Positions 31,262-39,016 of a DNA stretch of 64,000 nt are shown here, piece by piece. The first letter of the stretch is position 1; every line of letters starts with the position of its first letter. A program made the translations under genes and the position numbers. Source of the stretch: an uncultured Pelagibacteraceae bacterium (GTDB taxonomy: Bacteria > Pseudomonadota > Alphaproteobacteria > Pelagibacterales > AG-422-B15); contig CACLWE010000001.1 of assembly GCA_902610585.1 (NCBI GenBank), forward strand, positions 46,970-110,969. The letters are read 5' to 3'. The notes under the pieces were generated by a model. It was not told the DNA's origin, did not search any database, and saw only the letters and a program-made list of their open reading frames with translations.

Positions 31262-31873
31262 TTAATCCTTTGAAACTAAAAAAAGTCCGACTTCATTAAA
31301 GTAGCTATCAAGAAAATTTTTTCCACTAAAATTGGAAAGTTTTTTATTAGAAAGATCACCTTTCTTTTCAATTTTGATTTCTAACTCCTCACATAAATCA
31401 ATAAAATCATTAATTGTACAAAAATGTAGATTTGGAGTTTCATGCCATGAATAACTTAGTTTCTTGCTTACTGGCATTTTTCTATTCAACAATAAACTAG
31501 CCCCAATCTTCCAGTGGCCAAAATTCGGAAAGGATATAATTGCTTTTTTAGAAATTCTAACCAATTGCTGCATTACTGTTTTAGGACTTTTTGTAGCTTG
31601 TAAAGTGTAAGTAAGTATTGAATAATCAAATAACTTATCTGGATAATCATACAAATCAGTATCTGCATCTCCTTCAATTACTGAAATGCCTTTGGCTAAA
31701 CAAAGCTGAACCTTTTTTTGATCAATTTCCATCCCGCGACCATCAATATTTTTATACTCTCTCAAATACTCCAACAAAGACCCATCATTGCACCCAACAT
31801 CAATAACAGAAGCATTGTTAGGAATTAGCTCAGCAATTACACCAAAATCTTTGTTCTCGTTTATTAAGCTCAT
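31262..31873 (-). CDS. metW: Methionine biosynthesis protein MetW
   Basis: This 203-residue methyltransferase-fold protein is the standard partner of MetX. The SAM-type fold is seen in VIDVGCNDGSLLEYL (about 19-33), then GMEIDQKKVQLC and the conserved SFPNFGHWKIGASLLLNRKMP. MetW is needed for full MetX activity in several bacteria. Its ATG overlaps the metX stop by four bases, and the pair is controlled by the upstream SAM-II element. Confidence 0.96.
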   Translation of the reverse strand: MSLINENKDFGVIAELIPNNASVIDVGCNDGSLLEYLREYKNIDGRGMEIDQKKVQLCLAKGISVIEGDADTDLYDYPDKLFDYSILTYTLQATKSPKTVMQQLVRISKKAIISFPNFGHWKIGASLLLNRKMPVSKKLSYSWHETPNLHFCTINDFIDLCEELEIKIEKKGDLSNKKLSNFSGKNFLDSYFNEVGLFLVSKD

Positions 31874-32985
31874 AAATTTTCAAATGTTGAATTAATGAAT
31901 CCTTTTATCGCCTCAAAAAACTTTGGTTCATCCAATAGGAATGAGTCATGACCGTTTTCAGTTTCAATTTCAATAAAACTGACATTAAGCCCAAGAGAAT
32001 TGAAAACTTTTACAATTTTTTTGTTTTCAGATGTTGGGTATAGCCAATCACTGGTAAATGACACACAAAGAATTTTAGATTGCGTATTTTTAAAGGCCTC
32101 TATTAAGGAGCCATTATTTGCTGAGGAAACATCAAAATAATCCATTGCTCGAGTGATATACAGATAGCTGTTTGCATCAAAGCGATCAACAAAAGTAAAT
32201 CCTTGATGTCTTAAGTAACTTTCAATTTGAAAATCGGCATCAAAAGAATAATCCAAGCTATTTTTATCTTGGAGATTTCTTCCAAACTTACTTTGTAGAG
32301 CTTCTTTAGATAGATATGAAATATGTGCTGCCATTCTAGCTACTGAAAGCCCTTTCATGGGTTTTTTATCAGAATGATAGTAATTTCCTGATTGCCAGTT
32401 TGGATCAGCCATTATGGACTGCCTTGCAAGCTCATTTAATGCAATGTTTTGAGCCGAATGGTTTGTTGCAGTTGCAATAGGAACTGCTGAATGTACCATT
32501 TCAGGAAACTTTGAAAGCCATTCGAGTACCAACATGCCCCCCATCGATCCGCCAGTAACACAGAATATTTTCTCAATTCCCAAATAATCAATTAATAATT
32601 TTTGAGCTCTGACCATATCTGCAATTGTAATTACAGGAAAATCAGTCGCGAATTCTTTACCGTTTTCAGGATTTATTTCTTTTGGACCCGTTGATCCCAT
32701 GCACCCACCAATAACATTAGGGCAAATGACGAAGAACTTGTTCGTATCAATTGGTTTATCGGGCCCTACAACCATCGACCACCAGCCATTTTTTTTTGTA
32801 ATGGGATGATCACTTGCCACATATTGATCGCCAGTCAAGGCATGACAAACCAAGATTGAATTATTTTTTTTATCGTTAAGTTTGCCATATGTTGTATATG
32901 CAGTTTTAAATTTAGATAAACTTCCACCTCCATCCAAATTTAATGGTTCATCTTCTGCTAAAGTAACAATTTTATTTTCACTCAT
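31870..32985 (-). CDS. metX: Homoserine O-acyltransferase MetX
   Basis: This 371-residue alpha/beta hydrolase-fold enzyme acylates homoserine to enter methionine synthesis. The nucleophile Ser147 is in CVTGGSMGGMLVLEW, the acid is in SFTSDWLYP and the histidine in ENGHDSFLLDEP. GGCMGSTGPKEINP is the family loop. Sequence alone does not settle acetyl- versus succinyl-CoA use. I set the start at ATG 32985 (MSENKIVTLAEDEP). An earlier in-frame TTG at 33015 would place the N-terminus in the attenuator stem and add non-family residues. Confidence 0.96.
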   Translation of the reverse strand: MSENKIVTLAEDEPLNLDGGGSLSKFKTAYTTYGKLNDKKNNSILVCHALTGDQYVASDHPITKKNGWWSMVVGPDKPIDTNKFFVICPNVIGGCMGSTGPKEINPENGKEFATDFPVITIADMVRAQKLLIDYLGIEKIFCVTGGSMGGMLVLEWLSKFPEMVHSAVPIATATNHSAQNIALNELARQSIMADPNWQSGNYYHSDKKPMKGLSVARMAAHISYLSKEALQSKFGRNLQDKNSLDYSFDADFQIESYLRHQGFTFVDRFDANSYLYITRAMDYFDVSSANNGSLIEAFKNTQSKILCVSFTSDWLYPTSENKKIVKVFNSLGLNVSFIEIETENGHDSFLLDEPKFFEAIKGFINSTFENL

Positions 32986-33000
32986 AATTTTTTCCAAAAA

Positions 33001-33031
33001 AAAACCGCCCAACAACTAAGTTTGGCGGTTT
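33001..33031 (-). terminator. Intrinsic attenuator terminator between SAM-II aptamer and metX
   Basis: Read on the minus strand, AAACCGCC (33031-33024) pairs perfectly with GGCGGTTT (33009-33002) around a 14-base loop and runs into about nine U residues ending near 32996. It sits 5-6 bases downstream of the SAM-II aptamer and 10 bases upstream of the metX ATG, so it is an attenuator that would stop transcription when SAM is bound. I could not pick out the competing anti-terminator with confidence. Confidence 0.88.
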
Positions 33032-33036
33032 CAACT

Positions 33037-33091
33037 ACCTCTTTAGCTGCATTTTTATTGCGCCCGCAAGCTGTGCTCAAATCGGCGCAAT
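33037..33091 (-). promoter_or_regulatory. SAM-II riboswitch upstream of metX-metW
   Basis: On the minus strand the stem ATTGCGCC / GGCGCAAT closes a loop that starts GATTTGA and ends CTTGC. It is followed by the A-rich linker and TGCAGCTAAAGAGG, which pairs back as a pseudoknot in this class. These match the SAM-II core (GCGC stem, GAUUU, then AUAAA-UGUAGCUAAA-AGG) that alphaproteobacteria carry in front of metA/metX. It lies between a strong promoter and a terminator hairpin, the expected arrangement for SAM-dependent repression of methionine synthesis. Confidence 0.88.
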
Positions 33092-33097
33092 TCATGT

Positions 33098-33124
33098 ATT
33101 ATATATTCAATAGGATATTGTCAA
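33098..33124 (-). promoter_or_regulatory. Sigma70-type promoter for the metX-metW transcript
   Basis: On the minus strand TTGACA (33124-33119) and TATAAT (33103-33098) are both perfect consensus hexamers, separated by 15 bases, a little short of the usual 17. The transcript would begin near 33091, right at the first base of the SAM-II stem. Confidence 0.65.
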
Positions 33125-33198
33125 ATTAGAAGATTTATTTATTTCAAAGATTTTCTTTCAAATTTAGCTATATTCACCTATTTATAGCCAATTGAAAT

Positions 33199-34263
33199 AT
33201 GAAAAAACTTAAAAATATAAAGCTTTACGAAGGAGGCATTTCATCAATTCCTGGCAAAAAGCAAGTTATTAAGGTGTCCTCTAATGAGTCACCATTTGGT
33301 CCGAGCTTGCGAGTACAAAAGGCGATATCAACGGCTAAGTCAAAAACTCACAAATATCCTGACGGAAATAGTCTGGAATTAAAAAATGCCTTATCAAAAA
33401 AAACCAAATTAAATATCAACAACCTCTTCGTTGGAAATGGATCAGACGAGATACTAGGCCTGGCTTGTCAACTTTTTCTAAATAAAGGAGACGAAGTTAT
33501 TATTCCTAAACACAGTTTTTTAATGTTTGAAATTTACTCTAAAATCAGTGGGGGCGTTGTTAAACGTTCATCAACAAAAAATTTACGTTTTGATGTAAAA
33601 AGCATTTTAAATAAAATCACAAAAAAAACTAAAATTATATTTATTGCGCAGCCCAATAATCCAACAGGATTTTATCTATCCAAAGAAGAATTAAGATTGC
33701 TTATCTCACGTGTCCCTAAGAAGATATTTATAATTATTGATTCTGCCTATGCAGAATATGTAACTGATAAAGATTACTCTAATGGCATTAACTTTGCCAA
33801 AAAATATAAAAATATCATTGTCACTAGAACTTTCTCAAAAATTTATGGTTTGGCGTCCTTAAGATTGGGTTGGTGCTATGCCCATACAGATATAATAAAA
33901 TTAATGAATAAAGTGAGAGGGCCATTTAACGTAAATCAAATTGCCCAACTTGCCGGCGTTGAGGCATTAAAAGATAAAAAATATGAAAAAAATGCAATAA
34001 ACCATAACAAATTTTGGCTAAAAAAAATGAATAGTGAATTAAGTAGATTGCCAGTAAATGTTTATGATAGCAGAGCAAATTTTCTACTCATTAATGTAGG
34101 CAAATCTGTAAAAAAACTAAATCAGTATTTATTGTCAAAATCAATTATTGTAAGGTTAATGGATAAGTATAATCTTCCAGATTGCATTAGGTTATCTATT
34201 GGTAAATCTACAGAAAATAGAAAAGTCCTTAAAGCTATGAAAGAGTTTTATAATGCCAAGTAA
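33199..34263 (+). CDS. hisC: Histidinol-phosphate aminotransferase (HisC family)
   Basis: This 354-residue PLP aminotransferase of class I/II has ISSIPGK, VSSNESPFGPS, FVGNGSDEIL, FIAQPNNPTGFYLS, and the PLP lysine Lys214 in TFSKIYGLASLRLGW. It makes histidinol phosphate and, in alphaproteobacteria with this arrangement, may also transaminate aromatic keto acids. It overlaps tyrA by 11 bases, which supports a role in aromatic amino acid synthesis in addition to or instead of histidine. The gene is divergent from the metX control region. Confidence 0.92.
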   Translation: MKKLKNIKLYEGGISSIPGKKQVIKVSSNESPFGPSLRVQKAISTAKSKTHKYPDGNSLELKNALSKKTKLNINNLFVGNGSDEILGLACQLFLNKGDEVIIPKHSFLMFEIYSKISGGVVKRSSTKNLRFDVKSILNKITKKTKIIFIAQPNNPTGFYLSKEELRLLISRVPKKIFIIIDSAYAEYVTDKDYSNGINFAKKYKNIIVTRTFSKIYGLASLRLGWCYAHTDIIKLMNKVRGPFNVNQIAQLAGVEALKDKKYEKNAINHNKFWLKKMNSELSRLPVNVYDSRANFLLINVGKSVKKLNQYLLSKSIIVRLMDKYNLPDCIRLSIGKSTENRKVLKAMKEFYNAK

Positions 34264-35179
34264 GAAGAGACCATTTAAAAAAATTAGTATAATTGGTTTG
34301 GGTTTAATAGGTTCTTCTATTGCCTTAGCTATAAAAAAGAAAAAACTAGCAGAAATTACCTCTGGTTACTCCAGGTCTTTAAAAACAAGAACTATCGCGA
34401 AAAAACTTAAATTAACAAGTGAAATAAAAAATAATATATCAGACTGCGTAAAGAATTCAGATTTGGTTATTATTTGTACTCACTTAAGCAGTTACAAAAG
34501 TATTTTTAAAAAGATATCACCACATCTTAATAAAGATGCCATTGTAACAGATGTTGGATCTGCGAAAGAGCATTCAATTTCAGAAGTCGAGAGTTTAGTT
34601 AAAAAAAAGATAAATTTTGTACCTGCTCATCCTATTGCTGGCACTGAAAAAAGTGGGCCAAAAGCTGGCTTTGCTGAACTATTCGAAGAAAGATGGTGCA
34701 TAATTACACCTTTAAAAGGCAATAAAACCAGAGACATAAATAAAGTAAAAACTTTTTGGAAAAAATTGGGAAGCAAAGTAGAAACTATGACTCCTTCTAG
34801 ACATGACAAAGTAATGGCAGTGACTTCTCATTTGCCCCATCTAATTGCTTATAATATGGTCCATACAGCAGCTGATTTAGAAAACTTTACAAAATCAGAT
34901 ATTGTTAAGTATAGCGCGAGTGGATTTAGAGATTTCACAAGAATTGCTTCCTCAGATCCTACTATGTGGAGAGATGTAATTTTGGCAAACAGAGAAGCTG
35001 TATTAGAAATGATTGGTAGATTTTCTGAAGACCTGAGTGCTATACAAAAATCAATACGGTGGAAAGACGGAGATAGTTTGTATAAGTTATTTTCAAAAAC
35101 AAGAATTGTGCGTGAGAAAATAATTAAAGCAGGTCAAGACACTTCTGATGCCGATTTTGGTAGATCAAAAAGAAAATAA
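34253..35179 (+). CDS. tyrC: Prephenate / arogenate dehydrogenase
   Basis: This 308-residue enzyme oxidatively decarboxylates prephenate or arogenate on the way to tyrosine. The NAD motif IIGLGLIGSSIALAI is at about residues 12-26, VTDVGSAKEHSI follows, then HPIAGTEKSGPKAGFAELF with the catalytic His, and VTSHLPHLIAYNM. The C-terminal helical domain includes SGFRDFTRIASSDPTMWRDV. Overlap with hisC suggests coupled transamination and dehydrogenation. Its 3' end overlaps the DUF2125 gene by 15 bases on the other strand. Confidence 0.94.
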   Translation: MPSKKRPFKKISIIGLGLIGSSIALAIKKKKLAEITSGYSRSLKTRTIAKKLKLTSEIKNNISDCVKNSDLVIICTHLSSYKSIFKKISPHLNKDAIVTDVGSAKEHSISEVESLVKKKINFVPAHPIAGTEKSGPKAGFAELFEERWCIITPLKGNKTRDINKVKTFWKKLGSKVETMTPSRHDKVMAVTSHLPHLIAYNMVHTAADLENFTKSDIVKYSASGFRDFTRIASSDPTMWRDVILANREAVLEMIGRFSEDLSAIQKSIRWKDGDSLYKLFSKTRIVREKIIKAGQDTSDADFGRSKRK

Positions 35180-35899
35180 TTCCTTTAAATCGATCAAAGG
35201 GATGAAAAGCACAGAAATAATTCCATTTTTAATTACCAAAGGGGTGCTAAACAAATTATCATTGTTTTCAACATTTGATACGTTTAGTTGAATATTGCCA
35301 TTTAAATTTGTACTTAAATCAGAAATTTTTCCCTCTAGCAAAATTCTTGTTTCATTTTTAAATGAGTCTAAAACATTTGATGCAACAGCTGTAAAAAAAA
35401 CGCGATAGCCATTCTCATTAACTTTATTCATTTTAAAAATAATTTTTTTTATATTCTCTATATTGTAATTACCTATATTCAGACTCATATTATTTGAAAT
35501 TGAATAAATCTCATAAATTTGTCCTTTATCCATCGACAATCTGAGCTGAATATCATTCAAAAAAAAATTTAAAGAGTCGTCTTCATTAAATGAACTATTT
35601 ATTTTATCCGTTCTCATCATTAGTTTACTTATATCGAAAGGATTCATATCAATTTTTATATTTCCTATTTCTATATTAGATAGGCTATCTGATCTGTTGA
35701 GATTAGGATTTACAATCAAACCTGATATTCTGTAAGGATACCCCGTCACCTTCAAGTCGTTATACTTAATGTTGTATCTTTCAAGGTTACTTGATAATTG
35801 GGATTTCAACTGAAAAGAAATAAACATCCAATAAATTGAATAAATGAGCAAAATAGCCAATACCAAAATGATTATTCTATTAAATGAAAATATCTTCAT
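35165..35899 (-). CDS. DUF2125 family envelope protein
   Basis: This 244-residue protein begins with a membrane anchor or signal segment (FNRIIILVLAILLIYSIYWMF, about residues 5-25). It has the DUF2125 landmark KVTGYPYRISGLIVNPN, followed by repeated beta-strand segments in which lipid-scaffold-like patterns of alternating hydrophobic residues are visible. Alphaproteobacteria commonly keep this family next to tyrC. No activity is established. It overlaps plsC by four bases, so a role at the envelope is likely but inferred. Confidence 0.85.
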   Translation of the reverse strand: MKIFSFNRIIILVLAILLIYSIYWMFISFQLKSQLSSNLERYNIKYNDLKVTGYPYRISGLIVNPNLNRSDSLSNIEIGNIKIDMNPFDISKLMMRTDKINSSFNEDDSLNFFLNDIQLRLSMDKGQIYEIYSISNNMSLNIGNYNIENIKKIIFKMNKVNENGYRVFFTAVASNVLDSFKNETRILLEGKISDLSTNLNGNIQLNVSNVENNDNLFSTPLVIKNGIISVLFIPLIDLKELFSF

Positions 35900-36630
35900 T
35901 TTGGATATTTAATCTTGGCCTCTTCAAGCAGTTTATCAGACTGATTTTCAATAGAATTATATAATTTTTCTGTAAATTCAGTTTTATCTAGCCCTGGCTC
36001 AATTGGTTTTAAAAATTCAATTACCATTTTACCAGGATAACGAAGAAATCGTCTCCTTGACCAAAAGTAACCACAATTAATTGCAACTGGTAGACAAGGA
36101 ATTTTGAGACCATCGTACAAAGCTGTAACGCCATACTTATATTGGCGACGTTCACCAACTGGTGTTCTGGTCCCTTCAGGAAAAATTAATAAAGGACGGG
36201 GATCATTGTCCATACTTCTTTTTGCAGAATTCACCATTGCCTGAATATTTGTTTCCCCTTTTCTCCTATCGACATATATGAAATTTGCTTTCTTAAAACA
36301 AAGTCCAACAATTGGTATGAATAATAATTGTTTTTTTGCAATTATTGATGGTGTTTCAATCGCTTCATTAAGAAAAATAGCTTCTGCAAGAGATTGATGT
36401 TTAGCAGCTATGAGATATTTTCGAGTGCTTGGAATGTTTTCTAACCCACGGTACTCAACTTCTAGATTTGCAAATAGCTTAAGGCTTAATTTTGTATGTG
36501 TTGATTGAAAACGTATGATGCCAAGCATATGTATTTTAGGTAAGAAAAAAAGTATAGGTGCAAAAAAAATACAAATTAATAATACAATATAAAATGCTAA
36601 ATTTGCTAAAAGAGATCTTACATAAATCAT
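35896..36630 (-). CDS. plsC: 1-acyl-sn-glycerol-3-phosphate acyltransferase
   Basis: This 244-residue membrane acyltransferase makes phosphatidic acid. A first hydrophobic helix is at about residues 8-30. Motif I is AAKHQSLAEA (HX4E, a form also common in this phylum in place of HX4D), the FIYVDRRKGE block follows, motif III is IFPEGTRTPVGERR, and the PCLPVAINCGYFW block is near residue 170. It is flanked by envelope-associated genes (DUF2125 downstream, DUF218 upstream), all on the same strand with gaps of 3 bases or overlaps. Confidence 0.93.
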   Translation of the reverse strand: MIYVRSLLANLAFYIVLLICIFFAPILFFLPKIHMLGIIRFQSTHTKLSLKLFANLEVEYRGLENIPSTRKYLIAAKHQSLAEAIFLNEAIETPSIIAKKQLLFIPIVGLCFKKANFIYVDRRKGETNIQAMVNSAKRSMDNDPRPLLIFPEGTRTPVGERRQYKYGVTALYDGLKIPCLPVAINCGYFWSRRRFLRYPGKMVIEFLKPIEPGLDKTEFTEKLYNSIENQSDKLLEEAKIKYPK

Positions 36631-36633
36631 AAT

Positions 36634-37212
36634 TTAAAGTCCTATACTCAAACTTATTTTTGTCCTTAAATATTTTATATACTCTACAATTAATTTCTTC
36701 ATACGAATATTTATTTTTTGATTGTCATATTTTACACCATAATAGAAAGTTTCTTTATCTAATAAAAGTCGATTTACCTCGAGTTCAACTCTGGGTAGAT
36801 GGTAATCAGATGTTATTAATAGAATATTTTTAATATTATTATTCTTTTTCCAAAAAAAAATTTCTCTAACATTTTCGAAGGTATTTGTTGAAATGCTCTC
36901 AAGTTGAACACAACAATTAAATAGCTGATTAAATTTTGGAAATTCTTTTTTTATTTCCTCAATAGAAATTTCTTTATTAACTCCTGATATTAAAAGCTTG
37001 TACCCAATCTCACTATTAAGTATTTTAAGTCCCTCTAATATTCTAAATTTATCACCAGTTAGTACGACTATTCCTTCGATTTCTTTTTTATTGAGGTCTG
37101 TATTTTTATAGCTTTGAATGTTGAAGAGAAAGAAATTAAATTGTAAGAGTACGATAATTACAAATAAAAGTAGAGAAAAATGAATGTAATGTGATTTTAA
37201 TTCATTAATCAT
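36634..37212 (-). CDS. DUF218 (YdcF/SanA-like) protein
   Basis: This 192-residue protein has one N-terminal membrane helix (about residues 12-32) and a DUF218 domain: EGIVVLTGDKFRILEGL, YKLLISGVNKEISIEE, SISTNTFENVREIFFW and ILLITSDYHLPRVELEVNRL. Family members such as SanA and YdcF are envelope-associated with unclear activity. The gene is three bases upstream of plsC. Typical alphaproteobacteria keep ftsEX next to this locus, but no ftsE or ftsX is present here. Confidence 0.9.
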   Translation of the reverse strand: MINELKSHYIHFSLLLFVIIVLLQFNFFLFNIQSYKNTDLNKKEIEGIVVLTGDKFRILEGLKILNSEIGYKLLISGVNKEISIEEIKKEFPKFNQLFNCCVQLESISTNTFENVREIFFWKKNNNIKNILLITSDYHLPRVELEVNRLLLDKETFYYGVKYDNQKINIRMKKLIVEYIKYLRTKISLSIGL

Positions 37213-37272
37213 TTTAAATAAGTTACACTATTTTACTGCTAATAATTACAATTAATAAAATTAAGTAAGACT

Positions 37273-37662
37273 ATGATAATATCCTGTCCATCATGTTCGG
37301 CAAAGTATCTAGTAAATATAGAGGATATTGGCTTTGGCAGACAGGTTAAATGTACAAGATGTAACCATTCTTGGTTTCATGAAAATAAGAATTATGAAAA
37401 TGATAAAAAGTTACAAATAGAGGAAATTATTAATACTTACGCAGAACGGGATCATTCAAAGGATCAGAATTTACCAGTTGTTTATGAAAAAAACAAAACA
37501 AGTATTCCACTCCCATTTCTACTTTTATTGACCCCAGTAATTTTCATATCAATCGATGCGGTTATACAAAACTCTAGTGTAAATGCATTTGAATTGAGCA
37601 GGTCAATTAACAGTTATATTGATTATATATTAGAACAAATAAGAAGCTTCTTTTCTTATTAA
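37273..37662 (+). CDS. Zinc-ribbon membrane protein (MJ0042/DUF3426 type)
   Basis: This 129-residue protein begins with a CxxC zinc ribbon, CPSCSAKYLVNIEDIG then VKCTRCNHSWFHE, followed by a charged linker and one membrane helix near residues 77-95. It matches the alphaproteobacterial family of zinc-ribbon plus transmembrane proteins, often encoded near ftsEX. It is divergent from the DUF218 gene, with the 60-base gap between them. Function is unknown. Its 3' end overlaps lysA on the opposite strand by four bases. Confidence 0.85.
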   Translation: MIISCPSCSAKYLVNIEDIGFGRQVKCTRCNHSWFHENKNYENDKKLQIEEIINTYAERDHSKDQNLPVVYEKNKTSIPLPFLLLLTPVIFISIDAVIQNSSVNAFELSRSINSYIDYILEQIRSFFSY

Positions 37663-38891
37663 ATTTCATTTTTAATAAAGTCTTCGTACGACTGAGTTTT
37701 TCTAATTATTCTTATTTGAGATCCATCTACCATGAGCTCTTCAATAAGTGGTCGAGCATTATAGTTTGAACTCATCGTTGAACCATATGCCCCAACATCT
37801 TTTAATATGACGTATTGACCACTCTTTACTTTATTAAATTTTTGAATATTAAGAAATACGTCAGAACTCTCACATATTGGACCAACTATATCTGTATTTA
37901 TTTCATCATATTCACTTGTCCTGACATCTGGCATTATTTCGTGATGAGCATCGTATAATGCAGGCCTCATCATATCGTTCATGCCTGCGTCGATAATGAC
38001 AAATTTTTTTCCAGTTATATTCTTTGTATAAAGTACTTTTGATACTAATATTCCTGCATTTGCAGCTATAAGCCTACCTGGTTCAAAGATAAATTTAAGA
38101 TTTTCTGTATCAAAATATTTTACGATTAAGTTTTTATAGTCTTCAAAAGTAAAATTTCTTTTTTCAGGACTAATTCCCCCACCAACATCAACGGTATTTA
38201 TTTTTTTTGTTTCACTATTTATTTTAGCAACTAATTCACCAATAATTTCAAATGTTCTTTGAAATGGTGTTAGGTCTTTAATGTTGCTACCTATATGAAA
38301 AGCTATAGATGAAATCTCTAAATTTGGATAATTTTGTCGATTTTGAAAAATTTCGTAAGTTTGTTCTATACTGACTCCAAATTTATCCTCGAGACTGCCT
38401 GTGCTAATTTTTTTGTGCGTTTCTGATTGTATATCTGGATTAATCCTAATTCCTACTTTCTGAATTTTTCCCGACACAGAAGCTATTTGATTTATATGAT
38501 CAAGTTCATCGAGTGATTCTGCATTGATTTGTAAACAATTATTACTGATCGCAAATTGAATATCACTAGCAGTTTTGCCAATGCCTGAAAAAACTATTTT
38601 ATTTGGTTTCATCCCTGCTTGTAATGCTTTTCTCATTTCCCACTCAGAAACAACATCTCCTCCCGCTTCGAGTTCGGTTAGAGTTTTTAGTATTGTTAGA
38701 TTTGAATTTGATTTGAGAGAAAAACACACCGTTGCATCAAGTGAAGTAAGTGAATCTGAAAACTCTCTAAAATTATTTGTGAGAGTTTGTTTGCTATAAC
38801 AGTAGAATGGTGTAACTCTACCTTCAGCAATTTCTCTTATCGAGATATCCTCAAATTTAAGAATATCATTTTCATATTTTAGAAAGGACAT
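37659..38891 (-). CDS. lysA: Diaminopimelate decarboxylase
   Basis: This 410-residue PLP enzyme converts meso-diaminopimelate to lysine. The PLP lysine is Lys60 in CFSLKSNSNLTIL. GGDVVSEWEMRKAL follows, then the barrel segments IAFHIGSNIKDLTPF, VDVGGGISP and EPGRLIAANAGILVSKV, and the C-terminal GPICESSDVF and YGSTMSSNYNARPL. It is two bases downstream of the LptM-like gene, in the argH-lptM-lysA order usual for alphaproteobacteria. Confidence 0.97.
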   Translation of the reverse strand: MSFLKYENDILKFEDISIREIAEGRVTPFYCYSKQTLTNNFREFSDSLTSLDATVCFSLKSNSNLTILKTLTELEAGGDVVSEWEMRKALQAGMKPNKIVFSGIGKTASDIQFAISNNCLQINAESLDELDHINQIASVSGKIQKVGIRINPDIQSETHKKISTGSLEDKFGVSIEQTYEIFQNRQNYPNLEISSIAFHIGSNIKDLTPFQRTFEIIGELVAKINSETKKINTVDVGGGISPEKRNFTFEDYKNLIVKYFDTENLKFIFEPGRLIAANAGILVSKVLYTKNITGKKFVIIDAGMNDMMRPALYDAHHEIMPDVRTSEYDEINTDIVGPICESSDVFLNIQKFNKVKSGQYVILKDVGAYGSTMSSNYNARPLIEELMVDGSQIRIIRKTQSYEDFIKNEI

Positions 38892-38893
38892 TT

Positions 38894-39016
38894 TTAAGCC
38901 TTATAGATCTCTATTTTATAATTGCTTTTTGATTCTGTTGGGGGAAATTCAAGAGAGCCTTTTTTCCCACATCCAAGAATACATAAGAAAATAATCAAAA
39001 TACTAATATTTTTCAT
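38894..39016 (-). CDS. lptM: LptM-like small outer-membrane lipoprotein (40 residues)
   Basis: This 40-residue protein begins with a signal peptide (MKNISILIIFLCILG) and a lipobox ending in Cys16 (LGCGKKGSLEFP). Lipidated CGxKGxL followed by a proline-rich tail is the hallmark of LptM (formerly YifL), a lipoprotein that helps LptD fold and be disulfide-bonded in E. coli. It lies between argH and lysA, exactly where LptM homologues sit in many proteobacteria. It overlaps the argH 3' end by 14 bases and ends two bases before lysA. It is short enough to be missed by length cut-offs. Confidence 0.88.
   Translation of the reverse strand: MKNISILIIFLCILGCGKKGSLEFPPTESKSNYKIEIYKA

Noticed and set aside
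32986..33015. Longer metX beginning at TTG 33015
   Set aside because: The extra codons fall in the terminator stem and U run, and the family N-terminus matches the ATG at 32985.
33002..33091. A second, tandem SAM aptamer (SAM-II/SAM-V pair as in some marine alphaproteobacteria)
   Set aside because: Only one aptamer core is visible; after the terminator only about 10 bases remain before the metX ATG.
35896..36630. HX4E in place of HX4D in PlsC as a catalytic defect
   Set aside because: HX4E-type motifs occur in alphaproteobacterial PlsC homologues, and the other motifs are intact.
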